Assembly (NCBI GenBank): GCA_035222895.1
Contig: JAVYIG010007895.1
Location: forward strand, 31,797 to 95,796
DNA from: Strongylocentrotus droebachiensis
Taxonomy: Eukaryota > Echinodermata > Echinoidea > Camarodonta > Strongylocentrotidae
DNA length: 64,000 nucleotides
Reading direction: 5' to 3'
Shown: positions 1-11,449 of the stretch, piece by piece
How the letters are laid out: the number at the start of each line of letters is the position of its first letter
Numbering within the stretch: position 1 is the stretch's first letter
Position numbers and translations under genes: made by a program
The notes under the pieces: generated by a model
Told to the model about the DNA's origin: nothing
Databases searched by the model: none
What the model saw: the letters and a program-made list of their open reading frames with translations, nothing else

Positions 1-1289
1 AGACATGTAGAGAAGAAAGGGGGGGGGGTCACGGAATGCCAAATTAGTTTATCTGAAAAAGCCATGGTCATTGTCTCCCTATTGTTCGGCCTGCTATATA
101 TAACACACGTTTTTTAAATATTTTATATTTCATATTTTTTCAATATTTCTTGTTACGTTGCATGCTATATGCCTATATCCCATAATAATGTTTTCATATT
201 CCAAACAATTGCCGAAGGAATGCCTATTTAATGCACCTCACGTTGATTGAATTAAGTCATTTGATTCGGTTACCTTTCATCTCCTCAGATGATAATTCAA
301 CCCTCCCCGGATTGGAGCCCCATTCACCGCGTTTCCTTTCCCCCTTTCCCATCTCAATTGAACCCGGTTTATTTTCTAGAAATACGCCTTCGGTGAAACG
401 TCCCATTTATAATGCAAATGTATTGATCCCCCACCACTCGAAGCATATTTAGAGGGTTGTATTTTCGGTCGAAAAAATGAAAAGAAACCGGATAAATAGC
501 CAGGGGCTACAGGGGAATATGACCGAAAAAATGACGCCTTGATAACTGAAAGTGAAATTGAATTGCATTGAATTGCGTTTGATAAAGCGAACGTTTAATT
601 AAAAATGGGATAAATGGATATTTGTAGGGTTCGCATGTGATTTTCTTGTTGAAATACAAGAATCATTTCATTTTATGTGCTAGGGCGGAAAGACTTATCT
701 TTGATTGCGAGACATTTTTTTAAATTCATGTTCAGATGAAAGTTGCAGTGGAGTTTAAAAAGGTCGGTACTTTGTATTGAGTATATTGGGCCTTTGGGGC
801 ATATTTTAGAATCAATTGAATTAGGGAAAGGGATGTAAATAGTGAGATTTAATTTGATTATGTAAAGGTTGGAAGTTAATTGCTATGTAATTTAAATGAA
901 ATGAATGTTCCCCCATTTTATTAGCCAAAGTGCAATAATAAATCCGACATTTATGTAGACCTCCATTTTATTATTATGAAGGCTCTTCATTTTGTTTTAC
1001 TGGGCTCATGTTTTGTACACAATTAGGATATACATGTATATTATAATGTTCCTGTGTCTTTGCACTATCTATGCACTTTTAGACCAAGCTCTGCATGTCC
1101 TCCTTACGTTTCAGCTCGCATGATTTACCGAACCGTCTCGCCGCCCCCAATTAATTATATTCACATAATCCCTCCCCCCCCCCTCAAAAAAAAAAAAAAA
1201 GTAAAAAAAAAAAAAAGTTCACTCTTACGATTTCCATCTTGATTCATATTTTCATCCTTTGAATATGAATTTGCTTTTCTGATACCTGT
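1..1289. other. AT-rich intergenic stretch, nothing recognised
   Basis: I see no gene, RNA or transposon end here. The stretch holds only short homopolymers: a G run near 20-28, a C run near 1170, and A-rich runs near 1186-1216. The small open frames are short, AT-driven and have no recognisable domain. The sequence could be intronic or intergenic; nothing in it distinguishes these. Confidence 0.6.
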
Positions 1290-1436
1290 TAAATTGGAGT
1301 GGAGCTCGCAAGATACGTTACAGAGTTGCCAATTTGTGTTTGAATAATTCATAACTTTTTTTTCCTTTTTTATAGGAATTCCCCTACTTTCTCTCATTTT
1401 TCTGCTTCTATTAAAGATACTATGTCCCATTTGCAG
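1290..1436 (+). repeat. Dispersed repeat, family J (copy 1)
   Basis: This segment shares a block with 5905-6050 and 58459-58660. The shared order is a GGAG..CTCG..AGATACGT motif, then TTGCCAATTTGT, an AT-rich middle, and CTCATTTTTCTGCTTCTATTAAA. The third copy is bounded by TTAA, so this is probably a decayed short TTAA-type MITE. Its own ends are not clear. The comparison was made by eye. Confidence 0.55.
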
Positions 1437-2542
1437 GCCAAAACAATGAAAAGGTTGAATTCCAACGGCATTTGAAAGACAATACTAATTTAGAACTCCC
1501 CTAAAAAAACAGGCTTGAAAATGTCTTTCAGTGGGAAAATAACGACTATTAGTTGTTGAATCGACTTAGAAGCTATAGAGCCAGTTATTAATAGTCTGAT
1601 TTTTCTGACCACTGTACCGAATGGTCATACGTTTTAGGCTGCGCAAAGATTTAATCAGTTTAATTTTGGCCATTACAAGAAGTGGGTTATTGATGTAGAC
1701 AAATGCTTATGTACCCTTTACAGCTCATTTTATGTATGTTATTACAAAAGATGAAAAAAGCCAGTCAGTCACTCAATAGTGTCTGACAGTGCAGTCTAGC
1801 AAGTAAACGGGTTTCCTTGCATAACATGAATACTAGGACACTGCTAACGTTTAAATATCACAGATAGGACACACATGACATATTCATAATTCCTGCAAAG
1901 TTCTACAGAATTTGATGTTGGCTGCAAAAGGGGCATAGTATATTTAAAACCAACTTAGCATCAGAGTGGACTTCCCCTTTAATCTCTGTACTGTCTGGCA
2001 CTTAATACACGCAGCTATCTTTGCATATTCGATTCGATATTCGATATGTCAGCTTATCCCTTTCTTGTCTGCAACATTTTTTCTTCTCTCTTTCAAGTTT
2101 TTAGAGAACTACCTTTCGGGATTGCCCAGACGGTGGAATTTGATACTGACAGCAGGTAAGCGGTCCGTTCCGGCTGCTCTCGTCACCGTGAAGGAGCTGG
2201 TACTTTCCCGCTACTTTTGAGGACTATCAGTGTATAAGGTTGGTGAAAGTTAATACATTAATAAATAACATTACTAACACAACCTCAAAGACTTTTGAGA
2301 TATTAACTTCAGGGCAAATGAGTACCTAATTGTGTACCTCACGGAAATGTGTATATGAGTAATACATTAAATACCCCTTTTTTTAGTCGTGCGAAAGCAA
2401 CGTGAGGATTTGCAAAAATAAAATAAATTGAACTTCAAGAGGCTTGCAATATCAAGTAGGTGTAAAGTTCAAACGGAATAAGACAAATATCTCAAGTGAA
2501 ATTAAGCTTAGGAGAGAAAATGAGAGAGAAAGGGGGAGAGAC
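1437..2542. other. Unannotated AT-rich stretch
   Basis: No coding region or repeat pair was found. Around 1968-1981 the sequence CTTCCCCTTTAA looks like one terminus of a TTAA-type MITE, but I found no matching left end. Nothing else stands out up to the G run at 2543. Confidence 0.5.
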
Positions 2543-2559
2543 GGGGGGGGGGGGGGGGG
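2543..2559 (+). repeat. G17 homopolymer after a GA-rich tract
   Basis: An uninterrupted run of 17 G follows a short GAGA-rich tract. It is one of at least ten G or C runs of 14 or more in an otherwise AT-rich window. Confidence 0.9.
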
Positions 2560-2760
2560 CGCCAATAGCTCTTAGGAAAAGCAATTACTTTTAGATTTCA
2601 GGGTATTTATTTTGTTTATTGCATAAGCGCGCATAATATAGTATGCACGTATTCCTAACATCATCGTGAAACATAGCACGTATGCCAGGCACTATTATGT
2701 TCTCAGCCCCCATCTATGCTATCGATCTTGTCTGGGAGCCCGGTAGTTCTTTCACCTTTT

Positions 2761-3398
2761 ATGAAGGGGCCGTCACTAAAGGAGTGGGGGTTGGAGGATC
2801 TTTGACACGCTTACTATTACTATGATAATCTAATTACTCTCGGCAAAGTGTTTTTTCTTCTTTTGCATTTGACGGTTTTCCCTACACGGTGTCCTTTTTG
2901 TACTATGTTTGTTTGATTTCTTATGTTTCCTTTTTGTACTTGAACAACATATTATGTTTAGTTTTTTTTTTATTTGTGGAAGGTTTATGGTAAGAGTTTA
3001 TGGAAACTTGTCCCCCAACCCCATCCAAAATGGTTTAGCGATGACCTTGCATCCATAGACATCCTTTGTCAGTCTTACGACACTCCTGCGACAAATGCTA
3101 CGTGTTGATATCCTATGCCTATACCGAACCTTTAAATTTAGCCCTAGACCGAACTCTATACCAAGCCCCAACCCTAGATCGAACCTAGAACATGATTGCA
3201 ACCGTAACCCTAACCATAACTTTGGTGAAAGAAATCCCAGACTACTCGGAGCGATTGTCTCACGAGCAAAATGTCGGGTCGCCGTTTTGTCTCGACGAAC
3301 TGTTTCTCGAAAAGTCGATCATGATCCCTGAATGGTTATCTCCTCAAAGACAATACTCATGATAGGTAATTGCCACTCGAAGAAAATTGATCTCAACT
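2761..3398 (+). repeat. 638-bp tandem duplication, copy 1
   Basis: The block starting ATGAAGGGGCCGTCACTAAA and ending GAAAATTGATCTCAACT is repeated head to tail, with an exact offset of 638 bases. The junction reads CAACT|ATGAAGG, and the outer edges are ordinary unique sequence. I see only a couple of substitutions between the copies (for example GGAGTGGGGG against GGGGTGGGGG). Near-identity means a very recent event or an assembly artefact. Open frames on both strands are simply duplicated with it. It contains degenerate CCCTAA-like steps near 3165-3220. Confidence 0.93.
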
Positions 3399-4036
3399 AT
3401 GAAGGGGCCGTCACTAAAGGGGTGGGGGTTGGAGGATATTTGACACGCTTACTATTACTATGATAATCTAATTACTCTCGGCAAAGTGTTTTTTCTTCTT
3501 TTGCATTTGACGGTTTTCCCTACACGGTGTCCTTTTTGTACTATGTTTGTTTGATTTCTTATGTTTCCTTTTTGTACTTGAACAACATATTATGTTTAGT
3601 TTTTTTTTTATTTGTGGAAGGTTTATGGTAAGAGTTTATGGAAACTTGTCCCCCAACCCCATCCAAAATGGTTTAGCGATGACCTTGCATCCATAGACAT
3701 CCTTTGTCAGTCTTACGACACTCCTGCGACAAATGCTACGTGTTGATATCCTATGCCTATACCGAACCTTTAAATTTAGCCCTAGACCGAACTCTATACC
3801 AAGCCCCAACCCTAGATCGAACCTAGAACATGATTGCAACCGTAACCCTAACCATAACTTTGGTGAAAGAAATCCCAGACTACTCGGAGCGATTGTCTCA
3901 CGAGCAAAATGTCGGGTCGCCGTTTTGTCTCGACGAACTGTTTCTCGAAAAGTCGATCATGATCCCTGAATGGTTATCTCCTCAAAGACAATACTCATGA
4001 TAGGTAATTGCCACTCGAAGAAAATTGATCTCAACT
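3399..4036 (+). repeat. 638-bp tandem duplication, copy 2
   Basis: This is the second copy of the block at 2761-3398. It ends at CTCAACT and then passes into unique sequence (TTCCCGCACATG). No terminal inverted repeat or recognisable transposon end lies at the boundaries, so replication slippage or unequal exchange is more likely than transposition. Confidence 0.93.
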
Positions 4037-4985
4037 TTCCCGCACATGACTTGAATGCTATTATTATTTCTTTTGGACACATCTCCAGTCGGCGCAATGA
4101 CTGTAACTCCCGTTGCTAACTACTTAATTCTCCTCCCAACATATTTCCAAGATGATTACAAATTTAAAGTTCCGAGGGTGGTGCCGATCCATTTTATAAG
4201 ACCCTTGATGTAATACCCAACTCAGTGGCTTATGAATTGAAATAAAATGAAACTAATTGAAATGGAATGGAATGGAATGAATGAAACAGAATAAAATGAA
4301 ATGAATAAACATATTGAAATTATTACAAAAAAATTAACAAAAAAACATGACAATTAAATTATTTATAATCAATTTGAAAGGAAATAAAATTGAGATAAAA
4401 TTTCATTACTAAAACTCCCCCTAAATAGCGAAGAGAAACAAAGAGAAAGAAAATGAGAATACTAATAGAAAAAAGGGGGCAAAAGGCCCGAACAGAAAGT
4501 GATAAGGCCCCCTAACGCGCTTCCCCCTCGAGCTTTGCTCTGTTCGTTTCGCGTTTCATCCACCGAGTAAAATCGGTGCCCCATCCCCTCCCTTCCGGAG
4601 TTACAAGCCCCCCCCCTCCCCCAATAACTAGACCCGAGCTACGCCAATGGCACAACGGCTCGGTAGTCTATCTATGAACGGGACGATCTTGCGACGAAAA
4701 ATTGCCACTGAGATGTAGCGGCGGTTACTGTGATCATTTGATTAATTAAATTAATTTCCGCTGGGATCACGGACAAGAATGAGTGATGAAGATGAAAATC
4801 GGAACAGATGATACCATAATCACCTCTACTCGGGGAATAGACTAGCATATTGGAAGGAGGAGCAAGTGGGCAATTTACCCCCTCTTGACGGATTTTTGAA
4901 AAAGAAAACGCAGCTAGACAGTTTGTATGTGCTATATCACTGTATATAATGCGTAGCATATAAATGAATCATTAGCAAGTCAGAG
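4037..4985. other. Unannotated stretch with short AATGG/AAATG simple repeat
   Basis: A short run of AATGG/AATGA-type repeats lies near 4250-4310, and C-rich runs lie near 4608-4622. I recognise no gene here. The small minus-strand frame near 4672-4959 has no domain that I can name. Confidence 0.5.
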
Positions 4986-5122
4986 ATAATGATGATGATA
5001 ATGATGATAATGATGGTGATGATGATATTGATGGTGATGATGATGATGATGGTGATGATGGTGATGATGATGATGATGGTGATGATGATATTGATGGTGA
5101 TGATGATGATACTGGTGGTCAT
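4986..5122 (+). repeat. GAT/GGT trinucleotide microsatellite
   Basis: An imperfect GAT repeat is interrupted by GGT and ATT units. A related shorter block (GGT then GAT) lies at 5230-5285. Because the unit is three bases long, open frames of Met, Ile or Asp runs appear on both strands; they are not genes. The 105 bases between the two blocks are of normal complexity. Confidence 0.92.
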
Positions 5123-5229
5123 GGTGGTTCTTCTTCTCGAGGCACTGCACAAGCCCTGTCCAGAGGAGGACGTAGGATCTGGCTTTGGCGTTGAAACATC
5201 TAGTTGCTCGGGAGTACAGGGTGATGACG

Positions 5230-5285
5230 GTAGTGGTGGTGGTGATAATGATAATGATGATGATGATGATGATGATGATATGATG
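5230..5285 (+). repeat. Second GAT microsatellite block
   Basis: GGTGGTGGT is followed by a GAT run ending near 5285. It is probably part of the same expanded locus as 4986-5122, separated from it by non-repetitive sequence. Confidence 0.9.
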
Positions 5286-5904
5286 AGGCTCAGCACTTAT
5301 ACGGTACCATAATTATGTAATCAAAGGCGCACGACCCTTTTAATGTAGTTTACATAATTAATAATCAAATGAAGATGGACTCATTCTACAAAAGAATTTC
5401 CTTTTCTTTTCAAAATACGTTTTCTCTTTTTAAGATCATGAGTATACCCCTCCTTCTTCCTTCGGCCGTGCAAAACCAGTACCCTCAAATAGTGGTTTTC
5501 ATAATAAACTAAATGGATCACCACAGAAAGATGACAGTTTTTGCCCCCTATAGGCCATGGTTTGGATACGCCATTGGGAAAATGGATATATTTCTCTCCC
5601 CGTTGGAAGATTTAATCACAGCGAAGAGGATTTAAAAATCGGTTGAACATAAATTTTGGAGATCATTTGCTGATCCATCTTGGATGATTACGAGCTTGTA
5701 AACCTTTCCAATTTTGCGTGATTTTTTTGGTAATGAATTTATTTCGCGACACTCGGGTGGTAGTGTAATTACATTCAAACATACACTCTAAATATAATTA
5801 TTGTAAATATGCTGTCATTCAACCCTTGTATGGAAAAAAAAAATCAATTTCGTCATCAATAATGCAGAAAATGAAAGGTTACGACATTTTATGTACAGAG
5901 CAAA

Positions 5905-6050
5905 TTGGAGAGGACCTCGGAAGATACGTCACTGTGTTGCCAATTTGTGTTGGATTGATCGCTACTTCAAAATTTCACAACTTTATAATTTTAACTTTCA
6001 CTGACTTGGTCATCTCATTTTTCTGCTTCTATTAAAACAAGGTTTATGTC
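5905..6050 (+). repeat. Dispersed repeat, family J (copy 2)
   Basis: This copy matches 1290-1436 and 58459-58660. The shared pieces include GAAGATACGTCACTGTGTTGCCAATTTG and the distal CTCATTTTTCTGCTTCTATTAAA, the first given here as a description of its order rather than a consensus. Its termini are decayed. Confidence 0.55.
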
Positions 6051-6773
6051 CGAGGCAACTGAATTTAGGCAGAATCAAGATGGAGATGCAGTCGCATTTG
6101 CCTTTTTTTCATTATATTTGTATTACATTTCATGTTGGTGGTATGTTTACTTCTCACCATGTGATGATGTTTTCATATGTATGTCTATATATGTATTTTA
6201 TGTTATGCAGGGCCCCCAAGAATAACAGTATTTTAACTACTGATGGGGGCTACCCTGTTGAAATAAAACGAAATAAATAAATTAATTAATTAATTAATGG
6301 GATAAGAAACATCACATGTTTTGGGGCAGGACCTTTGATAAGGCCAACCGACAATATATTGTAAGAAATTGAGAATTTGTTTATGACTGCAAGGTTTTCA
6401 AGCCATCTATTACAAACAAGTTTTATCATGATATAAGTCGAATTTTACCAAAAAAACATATTAGAAAAAAATTACCTTTTATTTTATTCGTCTGTCTATG
6501 GTATTTAGAGGTAATTGTGATTGATTGGTTCAATATTTTGATTTTCTTTTTGTTTAAGTTTATATTATATCTCTGTTTTTTTCTCGAAATAGCAAACTCG
6601 ATTTTCTAACTTTATGTTGTATTTGAAGAAGCCTTTTTTCTTCTTTTAGATGACCTTCGAGCCATTCTTCACTATTTCCCCGATTCTCGTTCCAATATGG
6701 GATATGTAGATAATAACTTAATTATCCATACCCTTTCCAAGTTTTGTAATTTTCTGTAAGTATGTGAAAAAAT

Positions 6774-6895
6774 TGACTCGTTCCGAGCTATGTTTCTTGA
6801 GAATGTGACACATTTAAGTTTACATCTAAAAGTATTCAACAAAGACCCTAATTCAATCAGTCCACCTTTCATTCTTGAGTTACGAAACACACATT
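6774..6895 (+). repeat. Direct repeat of about 120 bp, copy 1
   Basis: The segment with GTTTCTTGAGAATGTGACA, then GTTTACATCTA, then AATTCA.TCAGTCC recurs at 7806-7924 in the same orientation. The two copies flank the 148-bp tandem array at 7028-7412. Divergence is moderate, so the duplication is not recent. Confidence 0.75.
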
Positions 6896-7027
6896 CCAAA
6901 ACCCCCATCGAATTTACAAGAGGCATGAATTATTTTGATAAATGTTAACTGCTCCACCTTAACTATTCATGTCAGTGATAGTTAGAAATAATTTACGATC
7001 CACCGAAGATGCTTTCTTAGAAGCTGA

Positions 7028-7412
7028 CCTTTTGATCTAACACAATATTCTTCAAGAAATTAATGGGCCCCTCCTCTCATCATTTTTCTTCTAAGAAAGT
7101 GAACATCTTCTCTTTTTGATCTAATAAGATATTCTTCTTTTAACCTATAATGTAATATCATTTTTTTTTTAATAATCCTTTTGATCTAATGCTATATTTT
7201 ATAAAAATGTCCCTCCTCTAAGCATTTCTATTTTTCTGAGAAAGTGAACATCGTCTCAATTGATCCTTTTGATCTAATGAAATGTTCTTCTTTTGATGTA
7301 ATATAATATCAATCTTGTTTATCCGTTTGATGTAATGCAATATTCTACAAATATGTCCCTCTTCTGAACATTGTCTTGTTCTTAGAAAGTGATAATCTTC
7401 TCATTTGATCTT
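7028..7412 (+). repeat. Tandem repeat, period about 148 bp, ~2.6 copies
   Basis: Units start at about 7028, 7177 and 7323. Each begins with a TTTGATCTAATGC-like motif, then TGTCCCTC.TCT, and then AGAAAGTGA.CATC.TCTC. Within a unit the TTTTGATCTAAT motif occurs twice, so the unit may itself be an old dimer. No coding potential was seen. Confidence 0.8.
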
Positions 7413-7805
7413 CTCCCGTACTTCCTTTAATTAATAATGACTCAAGAGACATTCGCGAAGTCGCGTTCTGTAATTACATTTCACGGAAATCAATTTATGC
7501 GGGGAACACAGGTAATCAATACTCTAGACATCTTTTTACACTAGGCGTGAAAATGCTGCCTGAAAATAAAATGATAAAAAGACTAACATTAGATAAAGTG
7601 ATCAAATCAAATCAAATGCTACTCTGCATCACACTTCTGTTTCTCGAATCACACAGCTAGGTAAGTACCTACAATTAGTAATCAATTGATTCGTTCATTC
7701 GTTCATTTATTTATTGAAAAGCTATCTGTGTCTCCACAAACAGTTAACAAATGAATCATTCATATCCTTCTTACCTGTTTTTCATTTTTGGGGTGTAAAC
7801 GAATT

Positions 7806-7924
7806 GAATTGTTCCGATTTATGTTTCTTGAGAATGTGACATATAACGGTTTACATCTACATGTAAAGTATTTAACAGAGGCCCGAATTCATTCAGTCCG
7901 TTTTTCATTATTGAGTTATGAAAA
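7806..7924 (+). repeat. Direct repeat of about 120 bp, copy 2
   Basis: This is the partner of 6774-6895, about 1.03 kb downstream in the same orientation. Spacing and orientation would allow both to be solo remnants of one longer repeat unit that includes the 148-bp array. Confidence 0.75.
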
Positions 7925-9089
7925 CTAAACAAATAATTAACAAGGGGTATATACTATATATTTTTCTTTTTTTTCCGTTGTCAACTGTTTCTTTCTTTTT
8001 CCTTTTTCTATATATTTGTTTCCTCAATTATTGAGCTAGTTTGTTATTTTTTTCAAATTTATTTATTTATCTACATGTAATGTTGACATATTTATCTTTA
8101 TTATTTGTATTTGTATTTCACACTCACCATGCATGTCAAGTTTACACGTGAAATAATGAATTTTGGCCGCTGCGGTTTTTTTAGCTTGTTTTTCGCGTCG
8201 TGTGTGAAATGGACCTTTCTTGATGTTCATTTCCATTCAGACCATGTTCGTGTTCATGATCATGTGACTAACTGGGAAGGTGGCGCCTTAATGTGAGCCT
8301 AGTCTAGATATACAGACCCACCAATGCACGTTTTGTTTGTTAAGCTCTAAGGGAACAGTCATAGGGCATCGCAGGCCAAATATCGTACTATCTTAAACGT
8401 ATTTCTAACTTCGGCCTTCGACGCAACACTAGACCTAAACTTTACCTTAACATCAACTCAAATAGGCCTATGTAAAAACAGAATTGCTCTCTCCTTTTCG
8501 ACATTCTCGTCCCTGACAACGTGTTTAAACTATGAGACTATGTATACATACAATAGGACATGTTCTGTCGCTACTCCTGCAGAGACTGACAGAGTTAGGC
8601 TCGGCTCAAATCTTTAGTTAATGGAAGTCTGTTAAAGCCAGTGCCTGCAGTACATGTATATGAACGGAGATGGTGCACATCAAGAAACGCGGCATATTAT
8701 ATCGGACTGTATGAGCTAGACCCCACCAACAGCATCATGACGCATGTTAGAATCCAGCGTAGGTTTTTGAATGAATCCTTAATTAAGCTTTAAGATAGTC
8801 TATGCTTTATCTTGGAGTCAAGTTCCTGATGAATGAATTGCATGACGGGCACTCCAGGGGCATCTTTGTAGGATGCCAATTTTTCTCGATATTTCGAGTG
8901 CAATTTCCTTTAAGTCAAGGTTATTGTGAATGGAATCTATGGATCCATGATGTGTTTCATATTCGTTGTAATTGTATTCATGATTAGTCATACATAGAGA
9001 CAAATGCACAACGTGTCACAAATAATAAGTTAAATGACAATGGATAAGCTCTGTGTCCCATGCTATGCCTGTGGGGAGCTTTTTTTTTT
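7925..9089. other. Unannotated AT-rich stretch
   Basis: I found no gene or repeat boundary here. Small open frames near 8105-8296 and 8802-9009 overlap on opposite strands and have no recognisable content. Confidence 0.5.
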
Positions 9090-9350
9090 ATCTCGACATA
9101 AGAAATCAAGCAGAATTGCCTTTCACCATTTTTCTGTTTCTAGCAATTTGACATTTGCAACAGCTAAATGGTTGTGGACCACACTCTCATTTTACTTGTT
9201 TGTAAGTCCCATATATAACTTATTTCTGGTGACTTATCGCCCTACTGTGCCAATATCTTATTATTTTGATGATTCCAAAACCTTACAATATACACCAATA
9301 CTTCTGTGCTATGAATTAAATCGTTGTTCACAACGCAGTTGCGTGTGTGT
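9090..9350 (-). mobile_element. Decayed TTAA-D MITE relic
   Basis: The stretch keeps the internal order of family D: AAGTCCCATATA, then TTATTATTTTGATGATTCC, AAAACCTT.CAATA, and a final TTCACAACGCAGTTGC-like block. The last corresponds to the CAATTGCATAG/GCGATTGCA block of better copies. The ends are not recognisable. The similarity is partial and was judged by eye. Confidence 0.45.
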
Positions 9351-9371
9351 GAATCCGAAAGACGTGACTAA

Positions 9372-9455
9372 GATTCGAACCTGCGTTCTCGGCTGAATCA
9401 GTACGCAACTTCCATGTGTAGCTGGATTACAGGCGCACGCCACAACGCCCCGTGA
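9372..9455 (-). ncRNA. 7SL-like / Pol III-type SINE fragment
   Basis: Read on the minus strand, this begins GGGCGTTGTGGCGTGCGCC and continues TGTAATCCAGCTAC. That closely resembles the 5' Alu-domain region of SRP (7SL) RNA, which carries a GTGGCG..GCCTGTAGTCCCAGCTAC motif. About 45 bases later it has GGTTCGAATC, which fits a Pol III B box. It may be a 7SL-derived or 7SL-like SINE head. It is far too short for a complete SRP RNA. It abuts the MITE at 9458. Confidence 0.45.
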
Positions 9456-9457
9456 TC

Positions 9458-9592
9458 AGGGCTCCGTCTTGTAAAGAGTTGTTATCAATCGCAACTATGT
9501 ACATGAGAGATAGGAGATTGTAAACTTGCGATTGATTGGAGGACTTGCGATTGATTCGGATCAATCGCAACTCTTTATAAGACGGGGCCTAG
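9458..9592. mobile_element. Short palindromic MITE (CCGTCTTATAAAGAGTTG ends)
   Basis: The left end AGGGCTCCGTCTTGTAAAGA is inverted at the right end, which ends TCTTTATAAGACGGGGCCT. Internally, ATCAATCGCAACT occurs near both ends, making almost the whole 135 bp palindromic. No transposase is present. I did not find a convincing target duplication. Similar CCCCGTCTTATAAAGAGTTG elements are, as I recall, common in marine deuterostome genomes. Confidence 0.75.
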
Positions 9593-10207
9593 AACTCAAC
9601 TTTATCTTTAAAACGGTCTGCGAGCCAGATTACTATGGGCCTCTTCCACTTGCCGACGGGTCAATGAAACTGGTATAAGGTTACCCCAACTCCGTAACAA
9701 GTCCACATCAGGGTAAGATTACCCCCCTCTTACGGCCACCTCGACACCCTTGACTCCTTACAAGACAGTGCGTATCCCGGAAAATGTCTTATTAGAGTCG
9801 CCTCAAATTGGGTCCGGGTAATTGGAAACACGTCCTCCTGTGTAAGAAACACTCACATTTAATATGTACATAATGCAGTTTATATTGAGTATGTGATTCG
9901 GGGAGAGAGCCCCTTGGGTGTCGGCTTGCTTTAATGCTCTCTAGGAATTAACATGCGTCTTTTGTGTACGGCTATAGGTATGGCGATGGCTTTGCTGCGT
10001 ACAAGGTCTAGAGTTGAAATTGCCAACATTAGGCTTACGAGCGTCGTCGGTAGTAGCGTTGGATAAAATGGGATCTGGGTGATGAAGAAATTGTCCTATC
10101 TGGACTCCCCCTGTAATTGAACAACAATGCACCCATAAGTTTACCAAAGAGCTTAATATGTCGACAATAATGACGGAAGGGGGAGGGAGATGTAGACTCA
10201 GTAGCTC

Positions 10208-10430
10208 TTTAACGCCATATCCTGACGTTGTGGTGGTAGAGTCATAAATCCCATGTCTTTTTTTTAACAACGTTTTTTGTTGTTATTGTTTATTCCCACA
10301 AACATCTTTGAACGCCACATCCTAGCGGAGTGGTGGTAGAGTCATACTTCTCAGTGTTTCACAGCAGTAGCAGCTCAATTATCTCCCTTTTAACGATGGT
10401 TTTTGTTTTAAACATCTTTTGATCTATAAA
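10208..10430 (+). repeat. Two-copy tandem repeat, period about 101 bp
   Basis: AACGCCATATCCTGACG..GTGGTGGTAGAGTCATA near 10211 recurs as AACGCCACATCCTAGCG..GTGGTGGTAGAGTCATA near 10312. Both are followed by a T-rich segment with TTTTTGTT. No other copies were seen. Confidence 0.7.
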
Positions 10431-10773
10431 GCTAGGATTTACACATTGTACATGAACAAAAAGAACAACAAAAACATCACTGACAATTTCGATTTCTAGT
10501 TCATTTATAATGCTGTAGATTGTGCCGTTCATGAATAGGAACTATTTAATTATACATAATCGTTACAGTCAATATTTCCGTGTATACATTTGGACTTCTT
10601 TGTTGAATTTAGTACTTTTTATTCAATTTGGTTAACTTGATTTACAAATTTCTTTTTAAACCTTGTACGAGTGCAAAATAAATTCAGAAAGTGTTGCCAA
10701 TTTGAGGAAGATAATTTTTTATTTTTTTTAAATATTTGTTTTAGATCTTGAAAGTACTGTGAACTGCTATAGC

Positions 10774-11166
10774 TTAAAGACGAAGTTGAGTTCTGGTCAT
10801 GCGATTGCAATGTGAAAGAACCGGTGTGGAATCGACCAGAAAAGGTTGATCATCTAGCATATATGAATTTGTGTGTATTGCAAGGTTCTGGAATCATCAA
10901 AATGATAAGAAATTTGGCCAAGTCTTGCTAAAGTTACAAACACTGTACACAGAAAGATGTATATGGGACTACACGAACACATGGGGTAAAAATCCTACCC
11001 GAATTTTTACGACGTTACATGACATATTTAGAATATGAAGGCATTTGAAGAGCCATGCTTTTCAGGAAACATGTCTTATCTGATGTTCTTCCACACTTGC
11101 ATAATAAGAATGATAACGCTCACAAAGTATTTTTCACCTCTTCCCAGAACTCAACCTTCTCTTTAA
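10774..11166 (+). mobile_element. TTAA-D MITE, copy 1 (complete)
   Basis: This 393-bp element is bounded by TTAA at 10774-10777 and 11163-11166. Its inverted ends are TTAAAGACGAAGTTGAGTTC (left) and, read inward from the right, TTAAAGAGAAGGTTGAGTTC. Inside it carries GTCATGCGATTGCAATGTGA, GTTGATCATCTAGCATAT and CTGTACACAGAAAGATGTA, which recur in the copies at 54261-54658 and 60825-61215. TTAA target duplications with short inverted ends are the hallmark of piggyBac-type elements. There is no transposase, and the frames inside are spurious. Confidence 0.85.
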
Positions 11167-11400
11167 GGCTGGTTACATACCTGTATATTATCACGAATGA
11201 GCCTTCAAAAGTCAAGCATGTTTCATCATCATGTTGCAGGAAACCATATGGTCTGAGGACAATTTCCGCTTTATTACTCCACTTGAGCGCTGTATGAGCT
11301 CACATCTCGATTGGATTAAACTATATTTAGTAGAGTTCGTTGCTTCGAGCATTGTTTGTCTGGTTCCCCAGAAATGAAGTTACTCTTCGTTATTTGAAGG

Positions 11401-11449
11401 CAGAAGGGCATTAACTGATATATTTTAACATATAGTTAACGCCTTTCTG
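11401..11449. repeat. Imperfect hairpin in AT-rich DNA
   Basis: CAGAAGGGCATTAACT pairs with AGTTAACGCCTTTCTG across a 17-base AT-rich loop, with two mismatches. It could be a tiny MITE core or a chance palindrome. No family members were seen. Confidence 0.5.

Noticed and set aside
3160..3220. CCCTAA-like words suggesting an interstitial telomere repeat.
   Set aside because: The words are irregular (CCCTAGA, CCCCAACCC, CCCTAACC) without a run of three or more perfect units.
9372..9455. A functional SRP (7SL) RNA gene.
   Set aside because: Only the 5' Alu-domain-like part is present; the S domain is missing and a different MITE begins immediately next to it.
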